A stretch of 6,123 nucleotides of DNA. Origin: Dehalococcoidia bacterium (GTDB lineage Bacteria > Chloroflexota > Dehalococcoidia > UBA2979). Within the stretch, counting starts at the first letter, position 1; every line of letters begins with the position of its first letter. Shown piece by piece: positions 4,905 to 6,123 of this stretch. Location of the stretch: NCBI GenBank assembly GCA_023228765.1, contig JALOAM010000176.1, positions 1 through 6,123 of the forward strand. The letters run 5' to 3'. The notes under the pieces were generated by a model. The model ran no database searches and was not told the origin of the DNA. It saw only the letters and a program-made list of their open reading frames with translations. A program made the translations under genes and the position numbers.

Positions 4905-5195
4905 ATGCCAGCACGACGCGTACCGAGGGCGTTCAACCTCCCGTGGGGGAGCGGGCAGGTGATGGAGGAAGCCGCCATCGACGAGGGGCTGCATTCGCCC
5001 TCGATCCAGCTGCTGCACTACGAGCTCGGGGAGAAGCAGGGGCAGTACGCGATCCGCTTTGCCGCGTATGACGACGATGACCGGATCGAGCAGCGGCCAC
5101 TGATCGTGAACGAACGGGAGCTGGCCCGGTTGCGTTCAGAACTTGAACTCGCTCCGCGCCTGAAGGCGCTTCTGAAGCGTCTCGTGGAGGGATGA
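4905..5195 (+). CDS. Small protein of unknown function, 96 residues
   Basis: I do not recognise a named family. The start is the ATG at 4905, 7 bases after a perfect AGGAGG. The longer in-frame start at 4785 would overlap the preceding gene and lacks such a site. The product has a basic N-terminus (PARRVPR), a middle that reads like a small beta-sheet (IQLLHYELGEKQGQYAIRFAAYDDDDRIEQRPLIV, broken by an acidic DDDD turn), and a C-terminal amphipathic helix rich in Leu, Arg and Glu (about 68-96). There is no signal peptide or membrane segment, so it is probably cytoplasmic. The beta-then-helix pattern suits a small binding or partner protein, but that is inference. The base composition matches its neighbours. 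A hairpin over its ribosome binding site suggests translational control. Confidence 0.8.
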   Translation: MPARRVPRAFNLPWGSGQVMEEAAIDEGLHSPSIQLLHYELGEKQGQYAIRFAAYDDDDRIEQRPLIVNERELARLRSELELAPRLKALLKRLVEG

Positions 5196-5200
5196 CCTCC

Positions 5201-5222
5201 GGGCGGCCAGGCGGCTCCGCCC
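5201..5222 (+). terminator. GC hairpin between the small protein and the CAP gene
   Basis: GGGCGG (5201-5206) pairs perfectly with CCGCCC (5217-5222) across a 10-base loop. An overlapping alternative, CCAGG (5207-5211) with CCTGG (5221-5225), competes with it. It begins 5 bases after the TGA of the small gene. No T-run follows. It may be a weak terminator or a structured spacer; no convincing promoter is visible before the CAP gene in this 62-base gap. Confidence 0.33.
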
Positions 5223-5257
5223 TGGGGGCGCCTGCAAGCGCATCGGAAGGACACCTC

Positions 5258-6088
5258 ATGCGTCGAACGCTTACCTCCCTCATCCTGTCGGCCGCCGCGC
5301 TCGTCCCGTTCCTGCTGTCGCCCACAACGGCGTCCGCCGACCTCGGCGGGCTCGACGAGCAGGAACTCGCCGCGATCGAGGAGATCAACGAGGTCCGCGC
5401 GGCGCTCGGCCTCCAGACCCTCCAGCTGTCGCCTATCCTCACCGATGCCGCGGAGTGGATGGCCCAGGACCTGGCCAACCGCGACACCATCGACCACACC
5501 GACTCCCTGGGCCGCAGCATGGGTGAGCGCGTGAGCTCCTTCGGGTACCCCTCCACGGCGATCAAGCGCGAGAACCTGGTCGTGGGCACGAACCTCGACC
5601 TCGGCTCGGAGGCCGTCCAGCAGTGGCAGGATTCGCCCGGCCACAAGGCAAACAACGAGGCGAGCGACGTGATCGTCGCCGGGATTGCCCGCGTGCACGC
5701 TCCCGGCACGCAGTGGGGCTGGTTCTGGGTGCTGAACCTCGGCTCGCAGGCGGACAGCGGCACGACCTCCGTCGCTGACCTGCAGCAGGGGCCCCAGCAG
5801 ACGCAGCAGCCGCCGATCTCCGGTGACGCGCCCATCGGCACGGCCCCCGGCACCTTCACCATCGACTTCCCGTCCTCCGGCGTCGGACTCACCGCGTGGA
5901 ACGGCGGCACCCTCGCCGAGATGGCAGAGGGCGCCCGACAGGGCGGCGCGAAGGCGATGTTCATCACCGTGAACGGCCGCTGGCTCGGCTACAACATCGG
6001 CGCGCAGGCCTTCGTGAACGCGAACTTCGCCGCACAGTTCTCCGGCGGCAACGTCCCCGAGGGCACCGTCATCCTCGTCGTCATGTAG
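5258..6088 (+). CDS. Secreted CAP/SCP-domain protein with an extra C-terminal module
   Basis: The 276-residue exported protein starts at the ATG at 5258, 7 bases after GGAAGG. Residues 1-27 are a signal peptide: RR near the start, a hydrophobic core LILSAAALVPFLL, and a likely cut after ASA (27). Residues about 36-162 form a CAP domain of the bacterial YkwD type: INEVRAALGL helix, H80 in DHTDSLG, E105-N106 in REN, SPGH-x2-N with H129 and N132, and WVLNLG in place of the usual WTQ-x-FG end. Thus the conserved His/Glu/His cavity residues are present. A Gln/Pro-rich linker (about 174-199) leads to a module (about 200-276) with GLTAWNGG, NGRWLGYNIGAQAFVN and a hydrophobic tail VILVVM. Bacterial CAP proteins are extracellular and mostly of unknown function. 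The C-terminal module may bind surface polymers; that is a guess. The longer ATG at 5192 would put residues before the signal peptide. Confidence 0.9.
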   Translation: MRRTLTSLILSAAALVPFLLSPTTASADLGGLDEQELAAIEEINEVRAALGLQTLQLSPILTDAAEWMAQDLANRDTIDHTDSLGRSMGERVSSFGYPSTAIKRENLVVGTNLDLGSEAVQQWQDSPGHKANNEASDVIVAGIARVHAPGTQWGWFWVLNLGSQADSGTTSVADLQQGPQQTQQPPISGDAPIGTAPGTFTIDFPSSGVGLTAWNGGTLAEMAEGARQGGAKAMFITVNGRWLGYNIGAQAFVNANFAAQFSGGNVPEGTVILVVM

Positions 6089-6096
6089 CGAGGATG

Positions 6097-6110
6097 GCTC
6101 CGCCGGGAGC
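6097..6110 (+). terminator. Short hairpin after the CAP gene, terminator candidate
   Basis: GCTCC (6097-6101) pairs with GGAGC (6106-6110) around a 4-base loop, beginning 8 bases after the TAG. It is short and has no T-run in the 13 bases left before the window ends, so the call is tentative. Confidence 0.3.
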
Positions 6111-6123
6111 AGACCTCACCCCA

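Noticed and set aside
3731..4978. 415-codon open frame on the minus strand opposite the second aminotransferase
   Set aside because: Shadow of a high-GC gene: composition is Ala/Gly/Arg/Asp/Val-heavy, no domain motif is visible, and the plus frame carries all PLP-enzyme catalytic residues.
5157..5170. GCGCC-TGAA-GGCGC hairpin near the end of the small gene
   Set aside because: It lies inside coding sequence (Arg/Leu/Lys/Ala codons) and is readily explained by GC-rich codon use.
5192..5257. Earlier ATG for the CAP protein that overlaps the previous stop (ATGA), suggesting translational coupling
   Set aside because: GGAGG lies only 1 base before this ATG, and 22 polar residues would precede the signal peptide. 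ATG 5258 has GGAAGG 7 bases upstream and gives a classic export signal.
4933..5967. 344-codon minus-strand frame across the small protein and the CAP gene
   Set aside because: It spans two well-supported plus-strand genes and a gap, and its Ser/Arg/Pro/Ala-rich product shows no family features.

Overview
This is a high-GC bacterial window with strong third-position GC bias, AGGAGG-type ribosome binding sites on several genes and TAnnnT-type -10 boxes. Family III CoA-transferases in tandem, a secreted CAP-domain protein with an extra C-terminal module, and one probable leaderless start suggest Chloroflexota (Dehalococcoidia/SAR202-like) or possibly Actinomycetota. That placement is inference, at about even confidence. 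I see no mobile element, RNA gene, CRISPR array or phage signature.

Left part, minus strand: two family III (CaiB/BaiF) CoA-transferase paralogs lie in tandem. The upstream one (597-1868) is complete. The downstream one runs off the left edge (1-445). The 151 bases between them hold, in transcription order, a terminator-like hairpin, a promoter whose -35 lies inside a 13-base perfect palindrome and whose -10 is bracketed by an 8-base inverted repeat, and the start of the second gene. The two may therefore be controlled separately.

Centre: a 258-base divergent region (1869-2126) carries back-to-back promoters. The minus-strand one leads into a leader of about 130 bases with a nested stem-loop. 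The plus-strand one sits so close to its ATG that the mRNA should be leaderless. Two small dyads (2039-2053 and 2095-2106) are placed like operators.

Right part, plus strand: two tandem fold-type I PLP aminotransferases (2127-3392 and 3545-4822) resemble the LysN/kynurenine aminotransferase II group but have no DNA-binding domain. They are clear paralogs, each with its own promoter. A 96-residue protein of unknown function follows (4905-5195); a hairpin covers part of its ribosome binding site. Last is a secreted CAP/SCP-domain protein (5258-6088).

The aminotransferases could turn amino acids into 2-oxo acids and the CoA-transferases could activate carboxylic acids as thioesters, so the divergent cluster may serve amino-acid or carboxylic-acid catabolism. 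No dehydrogenase, dehydratase or transporter is present to fix the pathway, so substrates stay open. The largest stretch without a gene is 258 bases; it and the other gaps are described below.
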